Assembly: GCA_025455065.1 (NCBI GenBank)
Contig: JALONG010000025.1
Span: 62,001-126,000 of the forward strand
Length of the DNA stretch: 64,000 nt
DNA from: Candidatus Kapaibacterium sp.
GTDB lineage: Bacteria > Bacteroidota > Ignavibacteria > Kapaibacteriales > UBA4661
Reading direction: 5' to 3'
The translations under genes were made by a program, and so were the position numbers. The notes under the pieces are model-generated. The model made no database searches. It was not told the origin of the DNA and was given only the letters and a program-made list of their open reading frames with translations. This document shows, in pieces, positions 52,707-60,966 of the stretch (within the stretch, counting starts at the first letter, position 1; each line of letters begins with the position of its first letter).

Positions 52707-53945
52707 TTATGTGGCGTTGTGCGTGGTGAATCCCTGCGGCACTTGTATCTGTTTGATTTGGCGAACAACGTAGAGTGAGATAAGCGTTACAAAAGCAGCA
52801 ACAGCGCCAACCCAGTTGTAATGCTGCAAAAGTCCGTCTGCGCCTTTGACAACGACAAATCCCGACAGGAACGTACCCATTGCACCGCTAAGTTGCTGCA
52901 CCGAACTGGAGATACTCGTAAAACTTCCGCGCTGCTGCGGCAGCACCGTTCCTTGCACGAGTGCCATTCCGGGAATCATACGCCCATTGATGCAGATAAA
53001 TAGAAATGTTGTGGTTGCAAAGACCAATACAAGCGGTGTTGCGGGTGGAAAGTTCGTCAGCGCAAGAATCGGAATGAGCGAAAGAATTGCCGCAACAATG
53101 TAAATTTTCCCTTTGTCAATTTTATCCGCCAAAATGCCGATAAGCGGTGATGCGACGACGGTTGCCGAGCCGCCAATCAAGTACATAAGTGGCACTTGAG
53201 CCTCCGAAACGCCCACATTACTGACCAAAAATGCCGTCAAAAGTGGTAAAATCGAAAATTGTCCGAGTGCAAGCGTGATAACGAGCGCAATAGCAAACAT
53301 CTGGTTTTTGTCAGCAAGAATGCTTTGAATAACCTCCATTGGTGCGCGTTTCGGCGCGTTCAAATGTCCCGTTAAACTTGGAACAAAGAGCATAATAAAG
53401 CCTTGAACAATTACACCCAAGCCCACCAACACAAGGAACGGTGCGTGCCAATCCCACAGATTCGCAAAATATAATCCGCCCGGAACGCCCAAAATGGATG
53501 CCAACGAGAAGGATGCCGTTACCAAACCAAATGAGCGGGCGCGACGTTCTAAGGGAATCGCATCACCGATGATAGAAAATACCATCGTTCCTAAAAGCCC
53601 GCCAAACATTCCTGCAATAATGCGCCCCAAAAGTAACACTTGATAATTCGGTGCAAGCCCGCACACCAGCGTTGCAATGGTTACTCCCGCAAAAAGGAGC
53701 GTGAGAAGTTTTTTTCGGTCGAATTTGTCAATGAAAAATGCCCCAAGAAAGCCACAAATGCCTGCGGTGAAGATGTATGCGCCAACGGCAATGCCAAATT
53801 CCCGTGTGGAGATACTCCAAAGTTTGATGAGTTTTGGTGCAAGCGGCGGCATTATCATAAAATCCACAACCGCTACAAACTGCACCAATGCTAAGGTTGC
53901 AAGCAACAATATTTCTTTTTTTCCCGAAACCAACGCGGAATTCAT
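52707..53945 (-). CDS. MFS transporter
   Basis: The product is 412 residues with twelve predicted membrane segments in two groups of six. The MFS signature is in the loop between TM2 and TM3: 'FFIDKFDRKKLL', with a related loop 'ILADKIDKGKIY' between TM8 and TM9. Other typical features are 'GRIIAGMFGGLLGTMVFSIIGDAIP' (TM4 region) and 'ERRARSFGLVTASFSLASILGVPGG', the motif C-like TM5 region found in proton-driven antiporters. It is most like AraJ/DHA1-type drug or sugar efflux proteins; substrate unknown. It lies upstream of the ABC exporter on the same strand, 145 bases before the ATPase start, and could be part of the same export locus. Confidence 0.87.
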   Translation of the reverse strand: MNSALVSGKKEILLLATLALVQFVAVVDFMIMPPLAPKLIKLWSISTREFGIAVGAYIFTAGICGFLGAFFIDKFDRKKLLTLLFAGVTIATLVCGLAPNYQVLLLGRIIAGMFGGLLGTMVFSIIGDAIPLERRARSFGLVTASFSLASILGVPGGLYFANLWDWHAPFLVLVGLGVIVQGFIMLFVPSLTGHLNAPKRAPMEVIQSILADKNQMFAIALVITLALGQFSILPLLTAFLVSNVGVSEAQVPLMYLIGGSATVVASPLIGILADKIDKGKIYIVAAILSLIPILALTNFPPATPLVLVFATTTFLFICINGRMIPGMALVQGTVLPQQRGSFTSISSSVQQLSGAMGTFLSGFVVVKGADGLLQHYNWVGAVAAFVTLISLYVVRQIKQIQVPQGFTTHNAT

Positions 53946-54037
53946 AATTTCATCCTTAAAAGTGTAAAAATTACACGAACTTTCTTTATTCGGTTTTTCA
54001 TTGCAGTTTTTTGGAATAATCCTTTAGTTTCCAGTGT

Positions 54038-54604
54038 TCATCGCGTGTAAGGAGCAATGCTCCCCGTAAATATTTTCAGTCGTTCCGACGTACAATCCCC
54101 GACAATACTTGCGCGGACAGTGCCGTTTTGGTCAATGTAGGAAATTTTGCATCCTTCTTCATACCCAAATTGTTCCCCGGCATTGCCGTCCCAATCCAGC
54201 ATCACACTTGATTTGGGATGCTTTTCTTTTACCTCATTGCGGGCTAATCCGCGTGGTACAAAAAATGGCATTCCTTTGAAATAGGCAACGCGCAAAAACT
54301 GAAGATTATCACCAAACTCTTTTCTGAGTTGCTCTTCCCAAAGGCGCATCGTTACTACGCCTTGGCGGTCGCCTATCATCAGAATTGTTTGTTTGCCAAG
54401 AAACTTCGCGGTTTGTTGTCGTTCAAATTGGTCTTCCAATGCAAAATCACTGACGCGCTTGCCAAGCAATTTATCGCTTCGCAAAGCCGATAAAGCCTTG
54501 CTTTCATGCGTTGTCACCAGAATCGTTGTCAAAAGAAGCAGCACAGCAGCAAATGATAGTGTTGCAGAGAAACTAAGTAGAGTTGCTCGTATTTTCTTAT
54601 TCAT
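54038..54604 (-). CDS. Exported thioredoxin-fold protein without CxxC
   Basis: The product is 188 residues. An N-terminal signal or anchor segment lies at about 13-32. Residues about 45-185 resemble redoxin/YtfJ-like thioredoxin folds: 'GKRVSDFALEDQFERQQTAKFLGKQTILMIGD', then 'LWEEQLRKEFGDNLQFLRVAYF', 'VMLDWDGNAGEQFG' and 'ISYIDQNGTVRASIVG'. The active-site region after 'LMIGD' has no CxxC; the only cysteines are in 'EEGCKIS' and 'GDCTSE', near the C-terminus. Classical thiol-disulfide exchange is therefore unlikely. Alone on the reverse strand; function unknown. Confidence 0.65.
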   Translation of the reverse strand: MNKKIRATLLSFSATLSFAAVLLLLTTILVTTHESKALSALRSDKLLGKRVSDFALEDQFERQQTAKFLGKQTILMIGDRQGVVTMRLWEEQLRKEFGDNLQFLRVAYFKGMPFFVPRGLARNEVKEKHPKSSVMLDWDGNAGEQFGYEEGCKISYIDQNGTVRASIVGDCTSERLKIFTGSIAPYTR

Positions 54605-54765
54605 TGAGGTACATCAAAAAGTATGCTTAGGAATACAACCGAAATAAGTCAATCATCTTGGCGTAGAACAGATATTCTTTCCTGTGCCATGAACACCGTT
54701 AGACGTAATTACCGAAAGCAGCGTAAAGACTAGCTTTGAAGATTATTCGCTGCGCTCATTTTGGA

Positions 54766-54785
54766 CACAGACAAGAATGTCTGTG
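54766..54785. repeat. Short inverted repeat
   Basis: CACAGACA-agaa-TGTCTGTG, a perfect 8-bp hairpin between the SOUL and redoxin-fold genes, about 64 bases past the SOUL stop on the minus strand. There is no T run, so a dispersed repeat is likelier than a terminator. Confidence 0.5.
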
Positions 54786-54848
54786 CTACGATGAAGATAG
54801 TTCACTTATTTCACTAACGTTCATTAAGTTCGTGTAGTATAAACACTA

Positions 54849-55478
54849 TCACTCAGAAAAGCCTACAAGCCGCACAACAACTTCATTTCTACGCCCAATC
54901 ATCTGCGTCGGCGGATTGTAGTACAAATACTCAGCGTGTCCGGTGTGCGCAATTCCTTGCGCCTTCAATGAAGCAAATAAGCGGTCGCGGAGGCTATTCA
55001 TCTCTTCCAAACTTGGAAAGCCTCCAATGCTCAGAGCAGCACCATACATCGGCTCGGTAGTGGAAAAAGCAATAAACTGTGAGTTTGGACGCGGCTTTCG
55101 GTTCATATCAAAATTGCGCGGCATCGTGAATGCCATTGTCCCGGAAAGCCCGTTATTGCTCGCTTGAACGTCCATCACCACTGGTGTCGTCATCGCAATC
55201 TGTTCGCCACGCTCGTTTCCGCCGAAAATATATCCGGCAAGTTCACGAAAGCCCCGATTGCGTATAAAGTTAAAATCACCCTCGCGGCTCTGAACGCTAA
55301 CAGCAGCGCGGTTTACAGGCGGATAAAAACGGATTTCGCACTCACCGCGCCGCCCAACGACGCGGTATTCTTGTTCTTCGGTGGAGTTTGCCATATAGGT
55401 CATGTATGCTTGCCAGCCCAGAAACAGAGCCAGCGTAGCGGTGGTGAGTAATAACATTGCTTTCTTGCCTCGAAGCAT
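54849..55478 (-). CDS. SOUL-family heme-binding protein
   Basis: The product is 209 residues from ATG 55478 (MLRGKKAMLLLTTATLALFLGW, a signal-anchor); the frame is open to 55604, but the extension covers the promoter and operators. SOUL motifs are clear: 'YRVVGRRGECEIRFYPPVNRAAVSV', 'GFRELAGYIFGGNERGEQIAMTTPVVM', 'TMAFTMPRNFDM', 'FPSLEEMNSLRDRLFASLKAQGI' and 'GHAEYLYYNPPTQMIGRRNEVVVRL'. Family members bind heme or tetrapyrroles; the bacterial role is unclear. The gene is divergent from a MarR regulator across a 236-bp region with four repeated operator-like palindromes and a good promoter, so control by that regulator is likely. Confidence 0.9.
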   Translation of the reverse strand: MLRGKKAMLLLTTATLALFLGWQAYMTYMANSTEEQEYRVVGRRGECEIRFYPPVNRAAVSVQSREGDFNFIRNRGFRELAGYIFGGNERGEQIAMTTPVVMDVQASNNGLSGTMAFTMPRNFDMNRKPRPNSQFIAFSTTEPMYGAALSIGGFPSLEEMNSLRDRLFASLKAQGIAHTGHAEYLYYNPPTQMIGRRNEVVVRLVGFSE

Positions 55479-55564
55479 GGTAAAAAAAGTTGTGGTAAAA
55501 AGTGAGGTGATTTGGTCATTATCAAAAACGACGTACAATACTTCTTTCTTAAACACGTTAATAC

Positions 55565-55582
55565 TTGTACGATATTGTACAA
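55565..55582. promoter_or_regulatory. Imperfect palindrome in SOUL leader
   Basis: TTGTACGATATTGTACAA matches its reverse complement at 16 of 18 positions. It lies between the SOUL promoter and start codon and could be a site for a second regulator. Confidence 0.4.
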
Positions 55583-55598
55583 TTTTTTTTGTATTTTT

Positions 55599-55706
55599 GT
55601 TCAATTCTGAATCACAATAGCAAAATTATTCAATTTTGAACTAAATAACAAGAAAAATAATTCAATCTTGAACTTTTTTATTTTTTCCTTCGTTCAACAC
55701 TGAACT
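55599..55706. promoter_or_regulatory. Array of four phased operator-like palindromes
   Basis: Sites at 55599, 55628, 55660 and 55692 share (A/G)TTCAAnnnTGAA(C/T). They are GTTCAATTCTGAAT, ATTCAATTTTGAACT, ATTCAATCTTGAACT and GTTCAACACTGAACT. Spacing is 29, 32 and 32 bp, about three helical turns, so all lie on one face. Site 2 overlaps the SOUL promoter spacer and site 4 ends nine bases before the MarR-type start codon. This is the arrangement expected for autoregulation plus repression of the divergent gene. Confidence 0.65.
55621..55651 (-). promoter_or_regulatory. Promoter of the SOUL gene (TTG-N20-TAATTTTG)
   Basis: On the minus strand TTG (55651-55649) is followed after 20 bases by TAATTTTG (55628-55621), matching the Bacteroidota-type TTG-N19-21-TAnnTTTG pattern. 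Transcription would start near 55614. Operator site 2 falls in the spacer and site 1 at the start point. Confidence 0.55.
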
Positions 55707-55714
55707 ACTTCATT

Positions 55715-56491
55715 ATGAAATACGAACATATTATCAACCTCATGTCGCTGTGGCAAGAATTTGAAGAGCATGAGCAAAGCCAAGATATGAAGCGCTTTTC
55801 GGTATGGTTAAGTCGCCGAACAAGTAGCGCAGTTCAGCTACAAGAACGGATGAAAAGCGTTCTTGAAGTCGAGCAAAAACAAGTATTGAACAATCTTGCA
55901 GACGCTCTGAGAACAAAAGTTGAAAATCAATACCGTGAAGCTATGCCTGTTTTAGCCAGCAAGGAAGAGCGTGAGGAAGTGATGCACTATTATCGGCATT
56001 TACCCTTAAACTCGCGTATTTCCGCGCTTTTGACACGCATGAACCGTTTTGCCTCGTTTTACACAAAAAAAGCCTTTGCGGGTTTGGAAATCACCAGCGC
56101 TCAAGAATTTGGTATTTTAGCGTGTATTCAAGGCTTGGGAACGCCCACAAAAACGGAAGTCGCGCACTATAATCTTTTGGAAAAAACGACGGGAACGGAA
56201 ATTCTGAAACGGCTCTTGAAACTGGGATTTATCGAAGAATTTGACGATGAAAATGATAAGCGTTCAAAACGGGTAAAAATCACCCAATCGGGCAATGATG
56301 TTATGGAAAGCGCTGTTCAGCGGCTTTGGGAACTGAGCGAAATTGTTGTGGGCAATCTGTCCGAACCACAAAAACACGATTTAGCGACAATGTTGGAAGA
56401 ATTAGACCATTTTCACAGCAATATCTATTTTAACGAAAGTGCATTACAGCTTGATGAAATCATCACAAAAAATGTCTTGAAAATGGCTTAA
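55715..56491 (+). CDS. MarR-family transcriptional regulator
   Basis: The product is 258 residues, longer than the usual 140-160. The winged-helix part is at about 100-220: 'SALLTRMNRFASFYTKKAF', 'LEITSAQEFGILACIQGLGTPTKTEVAHYNLLEKTTGTEILKRLLKLGFIEEF' in pieces, and the wing signature 'DENDKRSKRVKITQSG', the classic MarR D-x-R-x-K-x-x-x-x-T-x-x-G. About 95 extra N-terminal residues and a 35-residue C-terminal extension are helical and probably dimerise or bind ligand. Four repeated palindromes lie between it and the divergent SOUL gene, the nearest nine bases before its ATG, which suggests it represses itself and SOUL. The ligand is unknown; a heme or porphyrin link is only suggested by the neighbour. 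Confidence 0.83.
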   Translation: MKYEHIINLMSLWQEFEEHEQSQDMKRFSVWLSRRTSSAVQLQERMKSVLEVEQKQVLNNLADALRTKVENQYREAMPVLASKEEREEVMHYYRHLPLNSRISALLTRMNRFASFYTKKAFAGLEITSAQEFGILACIQGLGTPTKTEVAHYNLLEKTTGTEILKRLLKLGFIEEFDDENDKRSKRVKITQSGNDVMESAVQRLWELSEIVVGNLSEPQKHDLATMLEELDHFHSNIYFNESALQLDEIITKNVLKMA

Positions 56492-56495
56492 AGCC

Positions 56496-56525
56496 TTGCT
56501 TATATCGCGGTCTTTTGTATCTTTG
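56496..56525 (+). promoter_or_regulatory. Promoter of the ADP-ribosylglycohydrolase gene
   Basis: TTG (56496-56498), 19 bases, then TATCTTTG (56518-56525) fits TTG-N19-TAnnTTTG exactly. Start of transcription is expected near 56532, about 80 bases before ATG 56614. Confidence 0.55.
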
Positions 56526-56613
56526 CATAACCCTTAACCTTTGTGCATCAGGGTAGAATATCACTACAACACAGTGAATACGGCATTCGTACCATTTATC
56601 AAGGACTTCGTTC

Positions 56614-57573
56614 ATGGCAAGAAATCGAGAAATTCTTTCGGTTGAACTCAAACAATCGCAGTATCAAGGCGCATTATTGGGCTTGGCAGTCGGAGATGCT
56701 TTGGGCGCTCCGCTCAAATTTCGTCAGCGAGGCTCTGCTCCTGCCGTCAAGGAAATGACTACCGGCGGACCTCTCCATCTTGGCGTTGGTACATGGACAG
56801 ACGACACCTCAATGGCTCTATGCCTTGCTGCAAGCCTTTTGGAGAAAAACGGGTTTGATGCTTTCGACCAACTTACGCGCTACAACAAATGGCGGCGCGA
56901 CGGCTATTTGTCAAGTATCGGCATGGCGATTGACCTTAGTTCAACGATGCGAGCAGCTCTCCTCAAATTCGAGGAAACGCAAGCGCTCGAATGTGGCGAA
57001 AAAACCCGTGAATGGGCTGACAACGACGTAATTAGCCGTCTTGCGCCGATTCCAATGCTGTTTGCAAAAGAACCGAATAAGGCGATTGATTATTCCCGTG
57101 CTTCGGCAAAAACCACACACGGCGCTCTGCAAGCCCTCGACGCGGCGACGTACATGGGTGCAATTTTGACGGGCATTTTACGCGGAGACCCGAAAGACAA
57201 AGTTTTATCAGACCTCTACAACCCTTTTGGTGATGATTGGACCGACCATAGTTTTTGCGATGAAATTGCGCAATTAGCAACCGGCTCTTTCCGCGCCGAT
57301 ACTCCACACGCCATCACAGGTGACGGTTTTGTGGGAGAAACGCTGGAAGCCGCTTTGTGGGCATTTTATCGCTCGAATGATTTTGAAACCGGTGCGATTT
57401 TAGCCGTGAATTTAGGCGGCGATGCCGACACGACGGGCGCTGTCTATGGACAACTTGCCGGAGCGTACTACGGCGTAAATGCTATTCCCAAGCGCTGGCG
57501 CGATGTGATTGTGCAAAAAGACCTGATTGTTGCTCTCGCCGACAGACTTTGGAACGCCGCAAAAAATCGATAA
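56614..57573 (+). CDS. ADP-ribosylglycohydrolase family protein
   Basis: The product is 319 residues, typical length. The DraG/ARH fold signatures are all visible: 'QGALLGLAVGDALGAPLKF' at the start, the dimetal motif 'GTWTDDTSMALCLA', 'YNKWRRDGYLSSIG', and the C-terminal 'NLGGDADTTGAVYGQLAGAYYG', which supplies further Asp/Thr metal ligands. These cytosolic enzymes remove ADP-ribose from arginine, serine, DNA or small molecules. The substrate is not predictable here; no DraT-like or toxin transferase is nearby. A GT39-type gene follows after 51 bases, so co-transcription is possible. It is preceded by a good promoter match. Confidence 0.93.
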   Translation: MARNREILSVELKQSQYQGALLGLAVGDALGAPLKFRQRGSAPAVKEMTTGGPLHLGVGTWTDDTSMALCLAASLLEKNGFDAFDQLTRYNKWRRDGYLSSIGMAIDLSSTMRAALLKFEETQALECGEKTREWADNDVISRLAPIPMLFAKEPNKAIDYSRASAKTTHGALQALDAATYMGAILTGILRGDPKDKVLSDLYNPFGDDWTDHSFCDEIAQLATGSFRADTPHAITGDGFVGETLEAALWAFYRSNDFETGAILAVNLGGDADTTGAVYGQLAGAYYGVNAIPKRWRDVIVQKDLIVALADRLWNAAKNR

Positions 57574-57624
57574 CCTCTGCAATACATTTTGCCCAATTTT
57601 CGAGAATTTCCGCTACAAACCAAC

Positions 57625-59349
57625 ATGACGTGGACAAAACGCGACACAATCATTAGCCTCATTCTAGCCTGCTTTGCAGGCTTTCTTTTTATCCCGATGC
57701 TCGGAACGCCGCATCTTTTCGAGGGTGTTGAAGCGCAAACAGCAGAAATATCACGGGAAATGCTGCTCACGGGCGTGTTTAGCCAAACACAATTCGATTT
57801 CCAACCTTCGTGGAACTATCCTCCTGTTATTCATTGGTTGCAAGCGCTTTCGATGCGTCTTTTCGGCGTGAATGCGTTTGCAGTTCGCTTTCCGTCTGCC
57901 TTTGCGGGTATTCTTACTTTACCGCTTTTGTATGCTTTGGGGAAATATCTCTCTTCGCCGCAATTTGGTATTTTGTGGGCAACCTGTTACGCGGCTACAT
58001 TCCTAGCATCAGCGAATCACCGCACAACCGTAGTGTTCCCATTTGCGCAGATGTTCATCATTCTTGCACTGTGGCTGCTTTCGACGCATTATGCCCCACA
58101 ACGCGGGAAAAACCTTGCGCTGAGACGTGTTGTCGGTGCGGGATTGTGTGTGGGCTTGGCGGCTATTTCTATCGGTATCGTGATTATTCCGCTTATTGCT
58201 ACAATGTGGCTTGGTTATTGGTTGTTGCACCGAAAGACTTTTGATGCGCCGGTGACAGAAACAGCAGTATTCCTCGCTTGTGTGCTTCTTATTTCGTTTC
58301 TGTGGTTTGGCGGGGAATTATTGCAACAAGGTGTGCCGTTTTTCAGAGAATTTACCATGCTACAGATTCGTCAATTAACGCAAAACCCGATAAGTAACGA
58401 TTTTATCAACGTTCACAGCCATTGGAAGATGCTCGTTTTCGGGTGTTTTCCCGCATCGGCGCTTATGTTTCCTGCTTTCCGCAAACAACGTGCCGACACT
58501 GCTCCTTTGCAAACCTTCAAAACGTGGATGCTGTTGTTGGGGGGGGGCTTAATACTACTTGCAATCATACTCCCTTACAAGTCTCATGGATTCTCTATTA
58601 TTGTTCTTCCTGTCTCGTTTTTCGCTGCATATTCGTTGTTGGCTATTCTTCGCCAACAAGTCCCAATATCGCTTGGAATCAAGGTATTGACCGTTTGTAT
58701 CGGTGGTTTGTGGATACTTGCACTGATGAGTTTACCGCTCTTAGGTCTTCAGATGGCTTGGATACAGGGATTTGAAACAATCTTGTCGGCAATACAGCAA
58801 TCAATACTACCGTTCCCCGTGCGCTGGTGGGAAAATGTTTCGTGGAGTGTTTGGGAAATAAGCATTGGCGCGGCTTTGGGTTTGGTTATGCTGCTCATAC
58901 TTTTTTTTACTGTTCGGAAAAAGCCTTTTGAAGCAGTGTTCACGCTGCTTTTCGGGACAACAATAGTATTTTTCACCGTCAATACTCGTTTTGTACCCAA
59001 GTATGAAGAGGCTTCCCAAGGTATGCTTGTTGAGTTTTATCAAAGCCACAGCAACGAAGAATGTTACATCCATACTCTTGGCTTCCAAAGCGCTTTGTCA
59101 CTGTATTATTCCAATAAACAAGCCTCTGCTTCGGCTTCAGCACAAAATATCCCGCCGGAAGATTTTGAATCATGGCTTTTGGAAGCCGATATTGACAAAC
59201 CTGCATACTTCGTGTGTAAAACACACGAAGCAAAACAATGGAGGAATCACCTACGGTTGGTGGAATTATACGAAAAGCGGGGTTATGTTTTTTTTAAGCG
59301 GGATGTGAAAGCACGGCAGAATCTGGCTCTCAAGCAAATTTTGCGGTAA
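57625..59349 (+). CDS. GT39/ArnT-like membrane glycosyltransferase with a G9 tract
   Basis: The product is 574 residues from ATG 57625 (MTWTKRDTIISLIL; a TTG 36 bases upstream in frame is unlikely). About eleven to twelve membrane helices lie in the first 450 residues, followed by a 100-residue periplasmic tail. The catalytic acidic loop of the PMT/ArnT family is 'FEGVEAQTAEISREMLLTG' after TM1, with 'WNYPPVIHWLQALSMRLFGVNAFAVRFPSA' next. Such enzymes move sugars from polyprenyl-phosphate to lipid A, proteins or polymers in the periplasm. Codons for Gly306-Gly308 form a run of nine G (58539-58547), so the gene could switch on and off by slippage; in this sequence it is in frame. Confidence 0.88.
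   Translation: MTWTKRDTIISLILACFAGFLFIPMLGTPHLFEGVEAQTAEISREMLLTGVFSQTQFDFQPSWNYPPVIHWLQALSMRLFGVNAFAVRFPSAFAGILTLPLLYALGKYLSSPQFGILWATCYAATFLASANHRTTVVFPFAQMFIILALWLLSTHYAPQRGKNLALRRVVGAGLCVGLAAISIGIVIIPLIATMWLGYWLLHRKTFDAPVTETAVFLACVLLISFLWFGGELLQQGVPFFREFTMLQIRQLTQNPISNDFINVHSHWKMLVFGCFPASALMFPAFRKQRADTAPLQTFKTWMLLLGGGLILLAIILPYKSHGFSIIVLPVSFFAAYSLLAILRQQVPISLGIKVLTVCIGGLWILALMSLPLLGLQMAWIQGFETILSAIQQSILPFPVRWWENVSWSVWEISIGAALGLVMLLILFFTVRKKPFEAVFTLLFGTTIVFFTVNTRFVPKYEEASQGMLVEFYQSHSNEECYIHTLGFQSALSLYYSNKQASASASAQNIPPEDFESWLLEADIDKPAYFVCKTHEAKQWRNHLRLVELYEKRGYVFFKRDVKARQNLALKQILR
58539..58547. repeat. Mononucleotide G9 tract inside the GT39 gene
   Basis: TTG GGG GGG GGC encodes Leu-Gly-Gly-Gly in a membrane helix. 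Nine G in a gene with roughly average GC is unusual; such tracts in glycosyltransferase genes are classic phase-variation sites in other bacteria. Confidence 0.85.
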
Positions 59350-59445
59350 GATTTTGGCAGCACTGTGACTTTTTATGACCAAATGTCTCTTACTTTGAGA
59401 ATGGCACACAAAGCCGTCATTATTCACAGTTGGAACGATACAATT

Positions 59446-59880
59446 ATGCGAACATCTTCCTTTGTAGCACCATTGTTGCTCATCCTTAGCACGATATGGA
59501 TTTCCTGCACTCCCGTTGTTTCTCCAACGGAATCACGCCTTACTCAAACGGGCAAACTCGGTGCAATGAGCCGTTTGAGCTATTCCTACACCCTTATTAT
59601 CAACGAAGAGCAACTGGAAATTCGCTTCGACAGTGTGAGTGAAGATTCGCGCTGCCCCGAAAATGCAGATTGCATCTGGGCTGGCAATGCTCGTGTACAT
59701 TGTACACTAACAAAAAATTCTGTGCAGAAACAGCACATTGTGTTGAATACCTTAACTGCCCCACAAAGCGCAGTGTATCAGGGCTACACCATTCTTTTAC
59801 AGGAATTAACACCACTACCGAAAGCAGGTGAAATCACTCCACAGAGTGATTACAAAGCGGGTTTGATAATTACGAAATAG
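59446..59880 (+). CDS. Small lipoprotein, function unknown
   Basis: The product is 144 residues from ATG 59446, which opens a lipoprotein signal (MRTSSFVAPLLLILSTIWISC, Cys21); the frame is open upstream to 59365 without signal-like features. The mature part has 'YTLIINEEQLEIRFDSVSEDSRCPENADCIWAGNARV' in pieces: the 'DSRCP...ADCIWAGxAxV' phrase with two cysteines is shared by many small exported proteins of the FCB group, probably as a disulfide-bonded beta-sandwich. The rest is beta-rich ('YQGYTILLQELTPLPKAG'). It is 96 bases after the GT39 gene on the same strand and convergent with the DHFR-like gene. No function is assigned. Confidence 0.75.
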   Translation: MRTSSFVAPLLLILSTIWISCTPVVSPTESRLTQTGKLGAMSRLSYSYTLIINEEQLEIRFDSVSEDSRCPENADCIWAGNARVHCTLTKNSVQKQHIVLNTLTAPQSAVYQGYTILLQELTPLPKAGEITPQSDYKAGLIITK

Positions 59881-59899
59881 AATTGTCAAGAGAAATTTA

Positions 59900-60433
59900 T
59901 CATAGCCGCTCGTAAGTCATCTGCACAACACCTGTTTCCATCCAATGTTCAGCGTTTGTAAGACGGAATTTTGTCTCTCTGCCGCCCCGCGCAAAAAGCG
60001 GGATACCACCGCCCAACACCACCGGAATCACGGCTAAAATGATGCGGTCTATGAGGTCGTAATTGAGAAAGAGCGTATTAAGGTCACCACCGCCGACAAG
60101 CCAAATATCTTTTCCTGCTTGCGCTTTCAGTTCTTGCGTGAAGGCAATCACATCACCCGAAACATATTCAACGTTTTCGTTTGACAAATTCCTCGCAGAG
60201 CGCGTAAACACGTAGTTTTTCTTTTCGGGATAGGGATTTTCCACGCCATGCGCCCGCACAATGTCGTAGGTGCGCTTGCCCATAATGGTTGTGTCAATGG
60301 AAGCGTAAATGTCAGAATAGCCGTAATCAAGATTTTGAGCGGCATCCGGCGTGGGTAGCCAATCCAAGCTGTGGTCGTCGCGGGCGATGTAACCGTCGAG
60401 CGAGGAGGCAATGTAGAGAACAATGTTGCGCAT
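59900..60433 (-). CDS. Dihydrofolate reductase family protein (RibD C-terminal-like)
   Basis: The product is 177 residues. The family pattern is clear: 'IVLYIASSLDGYIARDDHSLDWL' at the N-terminus, 'IDTTIMGKRTYDIVRAHG', 'KNYVFTRSAR', 'DIWLVGGGDLNTLFLNYDLIDRIILAVIPVVLGGGIPLF', broken into strands, and 'TGVVQMTYERL'. These proteins have the NADPH-binding DHFR fold (YyaP/YwjB type) and are not the essential FolA; the substrate is unknown. Reverse strand, 35 bases downstream of the DUF427 gene, probably one operon. Confidence 0.92.
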   Translation of the reverse strand: MRNIVLYIASSLDGYIARDDHSLDWLPTPDAAQNLDYGYSDIYASIDTTIMGKRTYDIVRAHGVENPYPEKKNYVFTRSARNLSNENVEYVSGDVIAFTQELKAQAGKDIWLVGGGDLNTLFLNYDLIDRIILAVIPVVLGGGIPLFARGGRETKFRLTNAEHWMETGVVQMTYERL

Positions 60434-60468
60434 GAAATAAAGGGAAAATATTCTAAAGAATCGTGATT

Positions 60469-60966
60469 TTACCAGCCTTCTGAGCCGGGTTCGCCCTTAA
60501 AGGGACCAACAATGTTTGACGTAATCCAACCGCCGTAAAAACCTCCGGGCTGAGGCTTCACCTGCTCTCCGTTCACGGTACACTCGTCAAGGGCAGAGGC
60601 ATAAAACGCGACATGATTTTTGATTGCCGCAAAAGCAGCATTGGGATTAGGATAATACCACGCGACTTTTTCCGCTTTTTTCCCATCTACTTCCAACGAG
60701 AAATATTTCGCCGTGCCTTTCCATTCACAAAATGACTCTCCGTCTGCTTTTTTCAGGTATTTCGCCGCAATATCCTGCATCGGAATATAGTATGTCGGCG
60801 GATGACTTGTTTCCAAGACGCGCACTGCATGGCGAGTTTCAGCAATCAAAATACCGCCAAAACGCAAGCGAATAACGCCATTGACAACTTCTGTGCGGGG
60901 CGGACGAGGATAATCCCAGACAGATTCCTGTCCGGCTGCGGGTTTAATGATGACCGGTGCGGGCAT
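60469..60966 (-). CDS. DUF427 family protein
   Basis: The product is 165 residues from ATG 60966 (MPAPVIIKPAAGQESVWDYP); the open frame upstream to 61026 is not family-like. Typical DUF427 phrases are present: 'PPRTEVVNGVIRLRFGGILIAETRHAVRVLETSHPPTYYIP' in pieces, 'SFCEWKGTAKYFSL', 'AWYYPNPNAAFAAIKNHVAFYAS', and the C-terminal 'PGGFYGGWITSNIVGPFKGEPGSEGW' motif with its conserved Trp-Ile/Val-Thr. It is a small cytosolic beta-barrel-like protein of unknown function, widespread in bacteria and fungi. It lies 35 bases upstream of the DHFR-like gene in the same direction. Confidence 0.92.
   Translation of the reverse strand: MPAPVIIKPAAGQESVWDYPRPPRTEVVNGVIRLRFGGILIAETRHAVRVLETSHPPTYYIPMQDIAAKYLKKADGESFCEWKGTAKYFSLEVDGKKAEKVAWYYPNPNAAFAAIKNHVAFYASALDECTVNGEQVKPQPGGFYGGWITSNIVGPFKGEPGSEGW

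Noticed and set aside
52562-52768. Longer N-terminus for the ABC ATPase
   Set aside because: The added residues translate the octamer repeat and other repeats; the protein starting at 52561 has the normal family length.
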